NCBI RefSeq assembly: GCF_030409055.1
Contig: NZ_CP116619.1
Coordinates: 4,069,628-4,133,627, forward strand
Reading direction: 5' to 3'
Source: Trichocoleus desertorum NBK24
GTDB taxonomy: Bacteria > Cyanobacteriota > Cyanobacteriia > FACHB-46
DNA: 64,000 nt
Made by a program: the position numbers and the translations under genes. Below are positions 7,756 to 17,915 of the stretch, piece after piece (the stretch's first letter is position 1; each line of letters opens with the position of its first letter). Below the pieces are notes generated by a model. It searched no databases. It worked only from the letters and a program-made list of their open reading frames with translations, and had not been told where the DNA came from.

Positions 7756-9858
7756 CTATTTCCACTCCTCCCACTTTTCATTGAAGATTGAAGTATCGGG
7801 GAACGCGATCGGGTTATTGTTCTGGATTAGCCGTTGTTGTAGGCGTTCTAGCTGCGGCTCTGGGCTTGGTAGCTGATCAACCAACTGGTAAGGCGCAATG
7901 CCTTGCTCTAAGGCAAAAGCTGCCGTGGTACCCGCAGCCGCTCCCGAAGACCACTCAAACGAATGCACTCGATAAGCAGCAGCAGCAATGTGACTGGTCG
8001 CAATACTCTTACCCGCCACTAGCATGTTGTCAATTTTCTGGGGAATCATGGCTCGCAGGGGGACTTGGAAGGGATAGGCACTACCAGCTCCACGTCGCTC
8101 TCCTTCCCGTTCGGTATTTCCGGGGCGCTCAGGAGAACTCTGGGTCATACAGGGGTGAAAGTCGATCGCATAGTGCCCAATCCCGACCGCATCTGGATAA
8201 ATAGTCGATCGCGTGCGGCGAGTGATTTTGTCCGCAGGCAATTTGCCCCCTACAAATGACGTAGCCTCTAAGCCTGCTAAGGTTGCTTGCAAACCACGGT
8301 ACATCTGAGAGGGTAGCGTTTGGCGGTAGTACTCATCTTTGAAGTAATCCAGTCGAGAGATATCTACCTCCCAAACTGTAAAGCCTTGCGACTGCCCCCA
8401 AGACGGACGACCAATAATGCGGCGGCCTTCGCGGATGTAGGGATACTTGGATAAACCATGCGCGGTTCCCATTGGCGAATCAAATCCCGCCAGGTAACGG
8501 TGATTGGGCTGCGGCTGTTTAACTCCTGCTCCGAGTTGAGAATCAGTTGTACCTGCGACGAGCCAATGAAAGTAACCCTGGGACAGTTCCTCAGCCTTTT
8601 GGAGGCTTTGCGCCCGAAGACCCCCCATCCACCCACCTGGCTGGAGTTGCCCAGTGCTCGCCAGTTGCTCACGGGTGTAAATAAAGTTATCCGTGGCAGT
8701 ACCAGGCCGATAATCATTTCCCCAAGTCCAGTTCTGCATGGAAATATCGCCAGGGGTAATGACTCCGGTGTTTAATTGGGTTTTTGCTTCTTGGGAAGCT
8801 GGATTCTGATTCCAAATCCGCCGATAGGTAAAGACCAGAGGGAAACTGGCGAGCCGAGTCAATTCATAACTATAGTACCCAGCGTAGTTGGGGTAGAACG
8901 GAGGCTGAGCATGCTGTTGGGGTTGCTCGGTTGCCTGCATGGCAAAAGTATAGGTAAAGCCTTGGGTGCAATAAGGGTCACCTGTGGCACTAGAGGAAGA
9001 CGGCTCCAGGTAAGAACGAGGATCGATGCCTAGGCGATAAGGCACATCAGCCAGCCCCACCAGTTCTCCGGTTTCAGTGGCATCAACTACATACCACTGA
9101 GGCGTGTTAGTTTGAGCCTGATTGGTTCGAGATTTAGATGGTTTCGGCTGAGCTGGCACAAACCGCACGATCGCTTTTTGAAATTGGGCTGAGTTTTCGT
9201 AGCGGTAGGCATCCTCAATGGTTTGGGAAAGTGGCAGCAAGTTGAGCGGGGTAGCTTTAGAGGTAGGACGGTGCTGGATCGCGATCGCCCCTTGAATCTG
9301 TTGCCCAGATCCCACACCAGATCCCACAGTGGTTGTGTCTAACTCTTTAATCACCGTGGCAGGGAACCACTTCAACGTCCCTCTTCCGCGCTTAGCTGCC
9401 TGTTGCAGCATGTCCAATAAGATTCGGTGCCCATCCTGGGGCAAGAAGCAAGATTCACTCACCCAGCAATCACCAGGGTTGAGATCTCCTTTGTAATGAC
9501 GCTGAATTCGCTGTCGTAGTTCTAGGTAGCCACGGGAGTAAAACAGCAGCGATCGCTGGGTCTGCCGCTCATCTAGTGCCGAGGTACCTTGAGCCGAAAT
9601 TTGTCCTCCGACCCAGTCTGTGATCTCAGTCATGCAGACAGTACGCCCTGCCAATAAAGCTTCGTAAGCTGTGCCCACACCTGCGAGGCCACCGCCTGCT
9701 ACTAACACTTCACAGGAAACTGTCTGGTCTGGCGTTCGGGGTGGTGCCGCGATCGCAGCCGGAGTTAAAAATTCTACGGCGAGGGTGGCACCCATCAAAA
9801 CTGTGCCTATAGCAGAAAGGCGGCGACGTTGCATCATGAGAAAACTGTAGGGGGGCAT
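7756..9858 (-). CDS. Exported FAD-dependent oxidoreductase
   Basis: 700 residues; starts at residues 8 or 9 are equally plausible because the Arg-rich MMQRRR begins there. It has an N-terminal signal-peptide-like segment (RRR, hydrophobic core, AIAAPP). The dinucleotide-binding motif VLVAGGGLAGVGTAYEAL follows at ~48-65, then WVGGQISAQGTSALDE, as in the FAD_oxidored family (PF12831). A late block with MLVAGKSIATSHIAAAAYR and SSGAAAGTTAAFAL is typical of the FAD-binding C-terminus. Substrate unknown; a periplasmic or thylakoid-lumen location is inferred from the leader. Confidence 0.82.
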   Translation of the reverse strand: MPPYSFLMMQRRRLSAIGTVLMGATLAVEFLTPAAIAAPPRTPDQTVSCEVLVAGGGLAGVGTAYEALLAGRTVCMTEITDWVGGQISAQGTSALDERQTQRSLLFYSRGYLELRQRIQRHYKGDLNPGDCWVSESCFLPQDGHRILLDMLQQAAKRGRGTLKWFPATVIKELDTTTVGSGVGSGQQIQGAIAIQHRPTSKATPLNLLPLSQTIEDAYRYENSAQFQKAIVRFVPAQPKPSKSRTNQAQTNTPQWYVVDATETGELVGLADVPYRLGIDPRSYLEPSSSSATGDPYCTQGFTYTFAMQATEQPQQHAQPPFYPNYAGYYSYELTRLASFPLVFTYRRIWNQNPASQEAKTQLNTGVITPGDISMQNWTWGNDYRPGTATDNFIYTREQLASTGQLQPGGWMGGLRAQSLQKAEELSQGYFHWLVAGTTDSQLGAGVKQPQPNHRYLAGFDSPMGTAHGLSKYPYIREGRRIIGRPSWGQSQGFTVWEVDISRLDYFKDEYYRQTLPSQMYRGLQATLAGLEATSFVGGKLPADKITRRTRSTIYPDAVGIGHYAIDFHPCMTQSSPERPGNTEREGERRGAGSAYPFQVPLRAMIPQKIDNMLVAGKSIATSHIAAAAYRVHSFEWSSGAAAGTTAAFALEQGIAPYQLVDQLPSPEPQLERLQQRLIQNNNPIAFPDTSIFNEKWEEWK

Positions 9859-10035
9859 GAGGGGGTTAATAATTCGAGCGAGTGATTTCGGCAGTGTTTA
9901 GCAGGTATCAAGCCATCCTGAGCAGCTTGGCAAATACCACGTAAATAACTGCTTCAAGCAACTGCTTAAACTTGACTACAGGGTAATGCCTTAAGTTTCG
10001 GAGTCTGAGTAAAAGGCTGAGGAGTTTTTGAAATT

Positions 10036-10593
10036 ATGCGATCGCCTCGTAAGTGGCAAACCTTGCGTTCTCGCCTGGTTTTGGATCATCAATGGTGCCG
10101 AGTGCGGCAAGACACGGTGCTGTTGCCGAGCCAGGAAGTGATTGATGACTATTTTGTCGTGGTTCGGCCTGATGTGGCCCTAGTCCTTGCCCTGACCCCT
10201 AACCGAGAAATTGTGTTTGTGCGGCAATATCGCCACGGTATCGGGGAAATCTTACTAGAACTCCCAGCGGGTACCTTTGATCCCAATACTGAAAGCCCAG
10301 AGGTTGCTGCCCAGAGGGAGCTACAAGAGGAAACAGGCTACAGTGCCCCTCATTTGCTGAAATTGGCAACACTGTATGACAACCCTGTAAAAGATACGAA
10401 TCGAATTCATTTATTTGTGGCTCAGAATGCTTTCATTTCTGGTGAGCAAGAACTTGATGTGACTGAAGCCATTGAAGTTGTTTTAATTCCGGCAGAAAAG
10501 GTGTTAGAAAAAATCTTGAAAGGAGAAATTTGTGTGTCTGGAACGATCGCAGCTCTGTATCTGGGACTGCAATTTCTCAATTTCTCCCCATGA
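10036..10593 (+). CDS. Nudix hydrolase, ADP-ribose pyrophosphatase type
   Basis: 185 residues, ATG start. The Nudix box is complete: G-TFDPNTESPEVAAQ-REL-QEE-TGY (G-x5-E-x7-REL-x-EE-x-G), preceded by VFVRQYRHG and LELPAG, which are characteristic of ADP-ribose/NDP-sugar pyrophosphatases. These cleave NDP-X to NMP and X-phosphate with Mg2+. It is divergent from the FAD oxidoreductase and looks monocistronic. Exact substrate not determinable. Confidence 0.88.
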   Translation: MRSPRKWQTLRSRLVLDHQWCRVRQDTVLLPSQEVIDDYFVVVRPDVALVLALTPNREIVFVRQYRHGIGEILLELPAGTFDPNTESPEVAAQRELQEETGYSAPHLLKLATLYDNPVKDTNRIHLFVAQNAFISGEQELDVTEAIEVVLIPAEKVLEKILKGEICVSGTIAALYLGLQFLNFSP

Positions 10594-10821
10594 AATTTTT
10601 TAGTTCTTATTTCTTTACATATTTGGTTGCTTTCCGTAGGAAGCAGTCTCAGCAATTGTGTCGAAGATGTTGTTGCGCTCTCTAAAAATTCTTCTTTTAT
10701 AAAATAAGAAGATGAGTTGAGAAATCTTAGAACTCGCCTCTACCTCAGGGGCTATTTCACCTCTGTCTTCAGGTATACTTGGCAAAATCACAATTCCTTA
10801 AGAATTGACTTAGTGCCAAAC

Positions 10822-11199
10822 ATGAGCGACTTAAAGTTAGAGCAAGAAATCGAAAGAATGGCTTTGGCTATGATGATCCGCAACACCCAGGTAGGCCGAG
10901 ATCTCATAGCCAATTTAAAAAGCCAACTGACTCTTATCGAAGTAGCAGGAGTATTGCTCGTTAGTTTTGAGCGTTTAATTGGTTTTGACACTGATGCCTT
11001 TTTTTGGGCGGTCGAGCATTTAGTTCCCGCCGACGTGATGGCAGAAATTCGCAGAATCACTTCTCCTGCCATCTACCAACGTCTCATTGGCAAAGGGTTC
11101 TTGCCCGGTAGAGATATTAGTGTCACAGAGAACGGTCAATTACTCCTGAACGAGCGAGCCAAGACTGTGTTAAGCCCTTGTTGTCTGGTGCTGATCTAA
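10822..11199 (+). CDS. Conserved hypothetical protein
   Basis: 125 residues from the ATG at 10822 (MSDLKLEQEIERMA). A longer frame would need a TTG at 10717 and gives an unconvincing N-terminus. Mainly helical by composition, with no signal peptide or membrane helix and no family that I recognise. Its stop overlaps by 4 bases the stop of the convergent antiporter gene on the other strand. Confidence 0.6.
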   Translation: MSDLKLEQEIERMALAMMIRNTQVGRDLIANLKSQLTLIEVAGVLLVSFERLIGFDTDAFFWAVEHLVPADVMAEIRRITSPAIYQRLIGKGFLPGRDISVTENGQLLLNERAKTVLSPCCLVLI

Positions 11200-13298
11200 G
11201 CCTTGGTAACTAATGGAGTCTGAGTTTGATTCACGACTACACCAGGTTGCGATCGCTGTGGTTCGCCTAACATCACGATTGAACAAGTGAGCTGTTGGAC
11301 AATCTGGGTAGTGACATCACTAATAGCGAGTCCAGCGGTAGTTCGACGACGGAGCGATCGCAGTATTACCAAATCGCAGCCTCTAGAAGCTTGCACAATG
11401 GCCGTTACGACATTATCACTGGCTACTAGTTGGATTTCAGGCTTAAGCTGCGGTGCCCATTTGGCTACTGACATCGCTAATTGTGATTCAGTCCAAGCTC
11501 TTTTGCCCGCCGATGTGTAGCGATTGCTCACGTGGAGCAGAGTCACAGTGGCTTGATTGGCAGAAGCTAACATTTGAGCAAACTGTACTGTTTTGGCTGA
11601 TGCGGCTCCCAAGTTATCGATAGGCACCAAAATGCGCTGCATGGTAGTGGGAGAGTTTAACAAGCGGGTAATCGCTACGGGACAGTGGGACGACCAAAGC
11701 ACGCTGTCGAGCACATTCCCAAATAGACGAGCCCGGAACCCAGTCCGCCGACCCCAACCCATGACAATTAAGCTGGCATCTTGCTCTCGGCTGGCTCGAC
11801 TAATCCCTTGAGCAATGCCATCGTCAATGCGGAGCAACGGTTCTGCCTCTACCCCCAGTTCTTGACTGACGGCTGTCGCATTCGCTAGCAAACTATCGCT
11901 ACGCTCCATTGCCGAACTGAGCGTCGGGGCATCCATATGGGCATGAGCTGTGGCGATCGCTAAGGGCACAATCCGCCCCGACTCATGCCGAGCTAGCAAC
12001 GCTGCCATTTCAATCAAGTACTGCTCTGTTTTAGGGTTATAAACAGGTACTACTACCGTAAAAGGATGATCTGTTGTGCCAGCCCCCCAATTCACGGGTG
12101 TAGCATCAGACTCCAAGGTAGGGTCTGATGTAATCAGCCTAGGAGCATATCGACTCGTAATTAATGGACCCAAAGTAGCGGTCACTAGCATCAACACAAT
12201 GACACTGTTGAGCACGCCTTCACTCAACATCTTAGCCTGGTATCCTACCAGTGCAGCCGCCAATGTTGCCCCCACTTGAGGCATTGACATCGACCACATC
12301 GTTAGCAGTTCGTCATTGTTGTAGCGGTACATCAATTTAGCCCCGTACGCTGCCAGGAACTTACTGATGATTAAGCCAGTGACGATCGCCAACGTGAGCC
12401 AAATCGAAGAGATGCTGGCGATAAAAGCAGGAATGTCAATGAGCAGACCCAAATTGACAAAGAAGATTGGAATAAATAAAACACTGCCGACAAATACTAC
12501 TTTCTCCTTGACTGGGCCTTGACCTACAGCGTCATTTACTGCCAAACCTGCGAGGAAGGCACCGACAATTTTTTCAACTCCAATTAGTTCTGCGCCTAAA
12601 GAAGCCAGAAAAATCGCTAATAAGACGAATAAAAACTGGTTGCCTTCGTCATCTCCGGTACGTTTGAAAAATTGGCGACCTGCCCAATCAAACCCAAAGA
12701 GCACCACCACTGAGTAAATTGCTAGGGAACCGAGCAAGATGGCTAGCTTGGTAGCAGTAAAGTTACCCGCATTAATCCCAATACAAATTGCCAGAACTAA
12801 CAGTGAGCCAACATCGGTAAAAATAGTCGCTCCAATAGTGACCGTGACTGCTTCATTGGACACGACACCTAAGCGGCTCACCATTGGGTAGGCCAGCAGA
12901 GTGTGGGAAGCAAACAGCGAACCAATTAAGACCGCAGCGTTCCAGTCAAATCCAAAGAAGCGGCCTACCATCGTGCCAACGATTAGGGGTATGGCAAAGG
13001 TGAGGCTACCAAAGCCAATCGAGCGGTATTTCTTGCGCCGGAACTCCTCAATATCAACTTCCAGACCGGACGCAAACATCAAATACAGCAGCCCAATCTC
13101 GGCTAACAGGCTTATAGTTTCTGAGTCTTTTTGCAGCAAGTGCAAGCCATTTGGCCCTAAAATCACTCCTGCTGCCAATAACCCCACCAATCCTGGTATG
13201 CGGAACCGCTCTACAAGGATGGGTACAGTCAAAATAACTGTTAAAAGAACCGCAAACGAAACAATGGGTTCCTCAAAAAATTTCAGAATCGATTCCAT
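11196..13298 (-). CDS. Kef/CPA2-type cation:proton antiporter with C-terminal universal stress domains
   Basis: 700 residues. Residues ~1-390 form ~12 membrane helices of the CPA2 exchanger fold: RIPGLVGLLAAGVILGPNGL, then GLLYLMFASGLEVDIEEF and ASLGAELIGVEKIVGAFLAG. Residues ~410-680 are two UspA-like modules, each with strand-helix units; one has LIVMGWGRRTGFRARLFGN, resembling the G-x2-G-x9-G nucleotide-binding pattern. It probably moves Na+ or K+ against H+, with the soluble part regulatory. It begins ~330 bases from the HAS-barrel gene and looks like its own unit. Confidence 0.85.
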   Translation of the reverse strand: MESILKFFEEPIVSFAVLLTVILTVPILVERFRIPGLVGLLAAGVILGPNGLHLLQKDSETISLLAEIGLLYLMFASGLEVDIEEFRRKKYRSIGFGSLTFAIPLIVGTMVGRFFGFDWNAAVLIGSLFASHTLLAYPMVSRLGVVSNEAVTVTIGATIFTDVGSLLVLAICIGINAGNFTATKLAILLGSLAIYSVVVLFGFDWAGRQFFKRTGDDEGNQFLFVLLAIFLASLGAELIGVEKIVGAFLAGLAVNDAVGQGPVKEKVVFVGSVLFIPIFFVNLGLLIDIPAFIASISSIWLTLAIVTGLIISKFLAAYGAKLMYRYNNDELLTMWSMSMPQVGATLAAALVGYQAKMLSEGVLNSVIVLMLVTATLGPLITSRYAPRLITSDPTLESDATPVNWGAGTTDHPFTVVVPVYNPKTEQYLIEMAALLARHESGRIVPLAIATAHAHMDAPTLSSAMERSDSLLANATAVSQELGVEAEPLLRIDDGIAQGISRASREQDASLIVMGWGRRTGFRARLFGNVLDSVLWSSHCPVAITRLLNSPTTMQRILVPIDNLGAASAKTVQFAQMLASANQATVTLLHVSNRYTSAGKRAWTESQLAMSVAKWAPQLKPEIQLVASDNVVTAIVQASRGCDLVILRSLRRRTTAGLAISDVTTQIVQQLTCSIVMLGEPQRSQPGVVVNQTQTPLVTKA

Positions 13299-13422
13299 AG
13301 AGCGTCCATTAGTGAATGAGTGTCAGCAACTCTCAGACAGGGTGGCAGAAAACCCTGCTCACATACTGACTTGTCTGCATCATTCAAAACCTTAAGGCTC
13401 TAAGGGAAGAAGAAGAAAATAC

Positions 13423-14091
13423 CTATAGATGGATCTGACTGAGAATTACTCGGAGGCGATCGTAATCATCCTTGAGTAACACGCTCAAAGTGCGTCCTGC
13501 GTTCACCAGCCAGGTGCGATCGGCTTGGCGCAGTTGATAAATCTCTCGAATCGCCGCTGCGGTTAAAGCGTCCACGGGCGCCCCATTCACTTGCAGCAAA
13601 ACCCTTAAAAAATCTAGCTTTTCGCTAAAATGCAGCACTTCCTGTGGTTCGCAGGTGTAAACTGCTTGGTGGATCTGAGGTGGACGAGGGGGTAGGTGCT
13701 GATAAATGGTTTCACTGAGTTGTTGCGCGCCACTCACTCCCGGTTGACAAGGTCGAAACCCAACGATCGCGGCCCGAAACTCTGTCTTCAGCATGGCAAA
13801 AATTTGGGGTTGCTGTTCGCGCAAATCTTGCAGCGATAACCCTAAAGCTCGCGCTCGATGCACTGAATCAATCGGGCTAGTCGTGGCGTGATACACCACC
13901 GCATAAACTTGATTTCCCGATTCCTCATCAATGGAGCGCACCCAACTTCCAAAAGCTGGCATAACCGGAAAACTTAAGTCTTCCGGTTCTAAGCACTGTG
14001 CCAAAAACTCCGTGGTCGCTGTCTCAATCACTTCGGCAATGTGATTGGGCGGACGATTTTGATGGGCGAATTGAGGGAGGGGCAACCGCAT
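13423..14091 (-). CDS. HAS-barrel domain-like conserved cyanobacterial protein
   Basis: 222 residues. The N-terminal ~100 residues (HIAEVIETATTEFLAQCLEP, then GSWVRS and YAVVYHATTSPID) resemble the HAS-barrel (HerA/ATP-synthase barrel) seen at the front of HerA-type ATPases, but no Walker motifs follow. The C-terminal half is helical, ending in LLKDDYDRLRVILSQI. It starts 5 bases after the ndhS stop, so the two are co-transcribed. Function unknown; domain assignment from memory of the family and moderate. Confidence 0.6.
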   Translation of the reverse strand: MRLPLPQFAHQNRPPNHIAEVIETATTEFLAQCLEPEDLSFPVMPAFGSWVRSIDEESGNQVYAVVYHATTSPIDSVHRARALGLSLQDLREQQPQIFAMLKTEFRAAIVGFRPCQPGVSGAQQLSETIYQHLPPRPPQIHQAVYTCEPQEVLHFSEKLDFLRVLLQVNGAPVDALTAAAIREIYQLRQADRTWLVNAGRTLSVLLKDDYDRLRVILSQIHL

Positions 14092-14096
14092 GGATG

Positions 14097-14294
14097 CTAC
14101 TTCGCTTTCTTACGACCCGCAGTGGCATCTACTAGCTCCAACTGCGATAAGCGGAACGTAACTAACTTGTCCCAGTTACCTCCTTCAAACAAGACAGCGA
14201 CCTTACCATCGGTCACGCGCTGCACCAGACCTTGGAAGCCGTAATAGGTATCATTGGGGCTGATCACCCGAACTGCTGAACCAGGAAAAATCAT
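14097..14294 (-). CDS. ndhS: NAD(P)H-quinone oxidoreductase subunit S (NdhS)
   Basis: 65 residues, an SH3-like small protein: [20 protein letters not shown], then [20 protein letters not shown] and [13 protein letters not shown]. This matches the NdhS family (PF11623), the thylakoid NDH-1 subunit that helps dock ferredoxin as electron donor for cyclic electron flow. Length is normal. It lies between rodA (55 bases upstream) and the HAS-barrel gene (5 bases downstream). Confidence 0.82.
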   Translation of the reverse strand: MIFPGSAVRVISPNDTYYGFQGLVQRVTDGKVAVLFEGGNWDKLVTFRLSQLELVDATAGRKKAK

Positions 14295-14349
14295 AGTATT
14301 CAGTAAGTAGAATGGAGTGAAGTTTACTGCTTTTCTAACTAGCTTAGCC

Positions 14350-15618
14350 CTAAAATTTTAACCGTTGGCGGTAATTTGCCACCGATTGCACTAAGCCGAT
14401 CGCCACGAAATTGGTTAGTAGCGCCGATCGCCCGTAACTCATCCAAGGCAGCGGAATTCCAGTTACAGGGGCCAAACCAATGGTCATACCTACATTCACC
14501 ACAACTTGAAAAACCAGCATGGAAAAGACACCAGCGGCCAATAACGAGCCGAAGTTATCTTTAGCGTTCTGGGCGATAATGACTAGCCGAAGACAGATCA
14601 ACCAAAAAGCCATCAAGACGAGAAAGCAACCAATAAAGCCTAGTTCTTCACCAATGGCAGAAAAAATAAAGTCAGTATGTTGCTCTGGAATAAAGTTGAG
14701 TTGGGTTTGAGTGCCTTTCATGAATCCTCGGCCCCACAACTCACCCGCGCCGATCGCAATTCGAGATTGAATCAAGTGATAGCCACCGCCTAGGGGGTCT
14801 TTGTCTGGGTCTAAGAACAAAATCAGTCGATCTTTTTGGTAATCCTTGAGCAATCCCCAGAGGAGGTGCCCTAGAGCGCCAGAGATCAAGTTAACTGCTA
14901 CTGCCACTAACGCGCCGAGCCTAGGCCAAGGTAAAGTCATCCAGGCGATCGCTGCCATGAGCAATACCCAAATAACTTCCAGGCCAATCAACCAACTGGA
15001 GAAGAAGACATTAAACAAAATGGCTGAAACAATGGGGGAAATCAGCAGCACGAGCCAACCGGGGTTGGCGTTACCCCAATAGAGCATCCCAATCGTAATG
15101 GCCCCAAACACCAACGACGTTCCCAGGTCTGGCTGCAAAAATACTAAACCCCAAGGCACTGCTGTCACGGCTAGGGTTTGAACCGCAGCGCTTAGGGTTG
15201 AGGCCGTGCGTCCTTGCAACATGGCTGCCAGAGTGATAATCATGCCGAGTTTGGCGAACTCAGAAGGCTGAATGTTAAAGCCCCCAATCGTAATCCACCG
15301 TTGGGCTCCGAGTGCAGTGGTGCCGATAAACATAACCGCCAATAGCGATGCATTGGTGATGCCGTAGATCACCCAACGCCACTGCAATAGGTTTTCATAG
15401 CGGCACCTTGAGATTGCCAAGGCCAGCACTAGCCCAATGCCGCCGATTAGCCAGTGTTGCCACCAGTCTGTCCATCCTTGATTTAACTCGGTACTGTAAA
15501 TCATTACCCCGCCCATGAAGGTCAGACCAATGGGGAGGAAAAACAACCAGCCATCGGTTTCTTGCCACGGTTGAATTAAAGATTTCCAGCGAATTCGGGC
15601 TAGCGATTTCTGCAACAT
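14350..15618 (-). CDS. rodA: Rod shape-determining protein RodA (peptidoglycan polymerase)
   Basis: 422 residues, ~10 membrane helices, SEDS family. RodA polymerises glycan strands from lipid II during lateral wall growth, with a class B PBP partner. Seen: [20 protein letters not shown] (SEDS signature), [14 protein letters not shown], the extracytoplasmic loop ending [19 protein letters not shown], and [19 protein letters not shown] near the C-terminus. It lies downstream of mrp with a ~75-base gap. Confidence 0.93.
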   Translation of the reverse strand: MLQKSLARIRWKSLIQPWQETDGWLFFLPIGLTFMGGVMIYSTELNQGWTDWWQHWLIGGIGLVLALAISRCRYENLLQWRWVIYGITNASLLAVMFIGTTALGAQRWITIGGFNIQPSEFAKLGMIITLAAMLQGRTASTLSAAVQTLAVTAVPWGLVFLQPDLGTSLVFGAITIGMLYWGNANPGWLVLLISPIVSAILFNVFFSSWLIGLEVIWVLLMAAIAWMTLPWPRLGALVAVAVNLISGALGHLLWGLLKDYQKDRLILFLDPDKDPLGGGYHLIQSRIAIGAGELWGRGFMKGTQTQLNFIPEQHTDFIFSAIGEELGFIGCFLVLMAFWLICLRLVIIAQNAKDNFGSLLAAGVFSMLVFQVVVNVGMTIGLAPVTGIPLPWMSYGRSALLTNFVAIGLVQSVANYRQRLKF

Positions 15619-15695
15619 GTTCTAGCAAAAGGTCAAGTTTAAGTCGAAGGCTGTGAGTGCGATGTTGGGGATTGCCCAGTCACCATAAACATCTA

Positions 15696-16763
15696 TTACG
15701 CCGATGTCAGCGCGGCCACAGAAACTTTTGCCGCAATTTGTTGCGCAATTGCCTTTAAAGCTTTGGCCGAGGCTGAATCTGGATCAGAGACTGTAATGGG
15801 TACACCGCGATCGCCACCTTGACGTAACGGAATTTCTAAAGGGACACAGCCCAGCAAAGGTACACCCAACTCCTGAGCCGCTTTTGCTCCTCCCTCTGAA
15901 CCAAAAATGTCGTATTGGCGATCGGGCATGTCAGGGGGAATAAAGTAGCTCATGTTCTCTACAATGCCCAACACAGGTACACCCATTTGCTGGAACATTT
16001 TTAATCCCCGGCGCGAGTCTAACAGGGCAACCGTTTGGGGAGTGGTGACAATGACAGCGCCAGCCATCGGTACTGCTTGAGCCAAAGTCAACTGAGCATC
16101 TCCGGTACCAGGGGGCATATCCACAATCAGATAGTCTAGGTCGCCCCACTGGGTCTGATAGAGGAACTGCCGAATAATTCCATTCAGCATGGGGCCACGC
16201 CAGATTACGGGCTGGTCAGGATCAATCAGGAAGCCCATTGAAACGAGCTTGACGCCGTGGTTAAAGGCTGGCTCTAGAATGTCTCCTTGTGGGCCTTTGG
16301 ACACCATCACTTGGGCATCTGTCAGACCCAGCATCGTTGGAGCGTTGGGGCCATAAATATCTGCATCGATCAAGCCCACTTTGGCTCCCGCTTGGGCCAA
16401 GGCGACTGCCACGTTCACAGCGACTGTACTTTTGCCAACGCCACCCTTTCCACTAGAGATGGCAATAATATTTTTTACACCCTCAATGCCAGTGCGATCG
16501 GGTAGCGGCTTCTGGTGAGGCGTTTCGGCAGTGACCTCTACCTTGACTTCTTGGACTCCAGGCAGAGTTTTGACGGCTCTCTGACAATCTTCAACAATAA
16601 ATTCACGCAGTGGGCAGGCAGGAGTGGTTAGCACCAACGTAAAACTAACGGTTCCATCTGCGATCGCGACGTTACGGATCATATTCAATTCCACTAAACT
16701 CTTGCGAAGCTCAGGGTCTTGAACGGGGCGTAGAACTTCTAAAACTGAATCAGCATTAAGCAT
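15696..16763 (-). CDS. mrp: Mrp/ApbC-type iron-sulfur cluster carrier ATPase
   Basis: 355 residues. An N-terminal MIP18/DUF59 domain (~1-80: VLEVLRPVQDPELRKSLVEL, then TPACPLREF) is followed by a P-loop NTPase with the deviant Walker A SSGKGGVGKSTVAVNVAVAL at ~105, IDADIYGPNAPTMLG and DMPPGTGDAQL. Proteins of this family carry [4Fe-4S] clusters to apo-targets. The CxxC pair of many homologues is not seen in the C-terminal third (only single cysteines such as in LLGCVPL), as in other cyanobacterial Mrp proteins as far as I recall. Confidence 0.9.
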   Translation of the reverse strand: MLNADSVLEVLRPVQDPELRKSLVELNMIRNVAIADGTVSFTLVLTTPACPLREFIVEDCQRAVKTLPGVQEVKVEVTAETPHQKPLPDRTGIEGVKNIIAISSGKGGVGKSTVAVNVAVALAQAGAKVGLIDADIYGPNAPTMLGLTDAQVMVSKGPQGDILEPAFNHGVKLVSMGFLIDPDQPVIWRGPMLNGIIRQFLYQTQWGDLDYLIVDMPPGTGDAQLTLAQAVPMAGAVIVTTPQTVALLDSRRGLKMFQQMGVPVLGIVENMSYFIPPDMPDRQYDIFGSEGGAKAAQELGVPLLGCVPLEIPLRQGGDRGVPITVSDPDSASAKALKAIAQQIAAKVSVAALTSA

Positions 16764-16933
16764 ACGGGATGATCAATTCTCCACCCTAACTGCGACGGGA
16801 GGATACAAGCTGACTTAGCTTTTCCTCTAGTGCAATCTTACCGTTACCTAGGGTGGATGCGTGTGGGATGCGATCGCTCCAAGTCGTTAATCTTGCCTCA
16901 AAGCTGCATCAAATTAGGATTAAAAAATTAGAA

Positions 16934-17467
16934 CTAAAAATCAAAACAACTATTCCCTGGCGATCGCGTTCTTGCATTCATGGGTACGGTTGACATTGCC
17001 GCCTGCTCTGCCGCCTGCGCTAACTTGGTTGCCACTCTGGCAGCGTAGGGTTGAGTTAGAGACCAAACTAAAGGCGAGAGCCAGCCTCGCAAGGTGACCG
17101 AGTAAGAAACACGAGTGCCACAAACAGTGGATTCGACCTGGTACGTGACTCGTTCTTCTACCCCAGGAATAGCCAAAATTCGGACGCTGAGTAATTCGCC
17201 CGGATTGACGCGCTCTACAAAAATTCGAATTGGAATCGGACCCAAGCGGGTCATAGCTCGATAAATTAGTCCTGGTTTTACTACCAAGCCATGAGGAACA
17301 TCAGTGCTAGCCAGTAGAGGGTGCCAAGACACGTCGGTGAGGTCACCAATCTTGCACCATAAGTCTTCCACAGAAGCTGTACTGAGCGCTTGGTAAGTTC
17401 TCACCAAAGAATATTGAAACTTGATTCGATGCCGCTGAAGCCGCCGTTTCGTCCAGAATTTTGCCAT
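16934..17467 (-). CDS. SRPBCC (START/polyketide-cyclase fold) family protein
   Basis: 177 residues. The middle ~140 residues follow the SRPBCC pattern: an N-terminal strand and helix (TYQALSTASVEDLWCKIGDL), the W-HP turn, alternating strands (YRAMTRLGPIPIRIFVERVN, then VTYQVESTVCGTRVSYSVTL) and a long C-terminal helix. These proteins bind hydrophobic ligands in a cavity; no ligand can be named. The N-terminus is basic (KRRLQRHRIK) and the C-terminal ~20 residues look disordered. Confidence 0.65.
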   Translation of the reverse strand: MAKFWTKRRLQRHRIKFQYSLVRTYQALSTASVEDLWCKIGDLTDVSWHPLLASTDVPHGLVVKPGLIYRAMTRLGPIPIRIFVERVNPGELLSVRILAIPGVEERVTYQVESTVCGTRVSYSVTLRGWLSPLVWSLTQPYAARVATKLAQAAEQAAMSTVPMNARTRSPGNSCFDF

Positions 17468-17915
17468 TTTTATCCCCGCATCGAGTTAATTCAATAGGTT
17501 GGGATAGCGCCGATCACTGCTTCGCTCAATCCTAACAATCTCGATCGCCTACCTAGGATTAGACATCATAACTACTGGACTGAGGGAGTGCGATCAAGCT
17601 AAAGATAGATCAAGGATTTGCTGACAATCAGAACTCGTGCTTAGGGTGCAGCTTCTCAAGGAATGTTGTCAAAACGTATCAACTCTGCCAATTTTGTTCT
17701 GCTATCTGTTAAGCTTTTTGCGATTCTCTCGATAAAACTCTATAGAAGTTTACTCAGCGAAAAAACCTGAAGCCTGGTCTTGAGTCATTTCACTCAGCCT
17801 ACCTAAACTATCCAAGCTAATCCCCAGCTAATCTTTAGGCTTGTCAGCATTTTTAACTTCTGTTGAGATTTCAACGCGTCAGCCAAACTTTATTAACGGT
17901 ATTGTACTGAAGGTC
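17468..17915. other. Divergent intergenic region between the SRPBCC gene and hemF
   Basis: About 450 bases with no supportable gene. It must hold the promoters of both flanking genes. A frame continuous with hemF extends back to 17841, but the conserved protein starts later. Confidence 0.4.

Noticed and set aside
7756-9858. Several long frames opposite the FAD oxidoreductase gene (for example 7788-8204, 8364-8717, 8458-8775)
   Set aside because: They are shadows of a strong, family-supported gene and have no recognisable protein features.
11287-13395. Plus-strand frames opposite the Kef-like antiporter
   Set aside because: Antisense shadows of a membrane protein gene, with no family resemblance.
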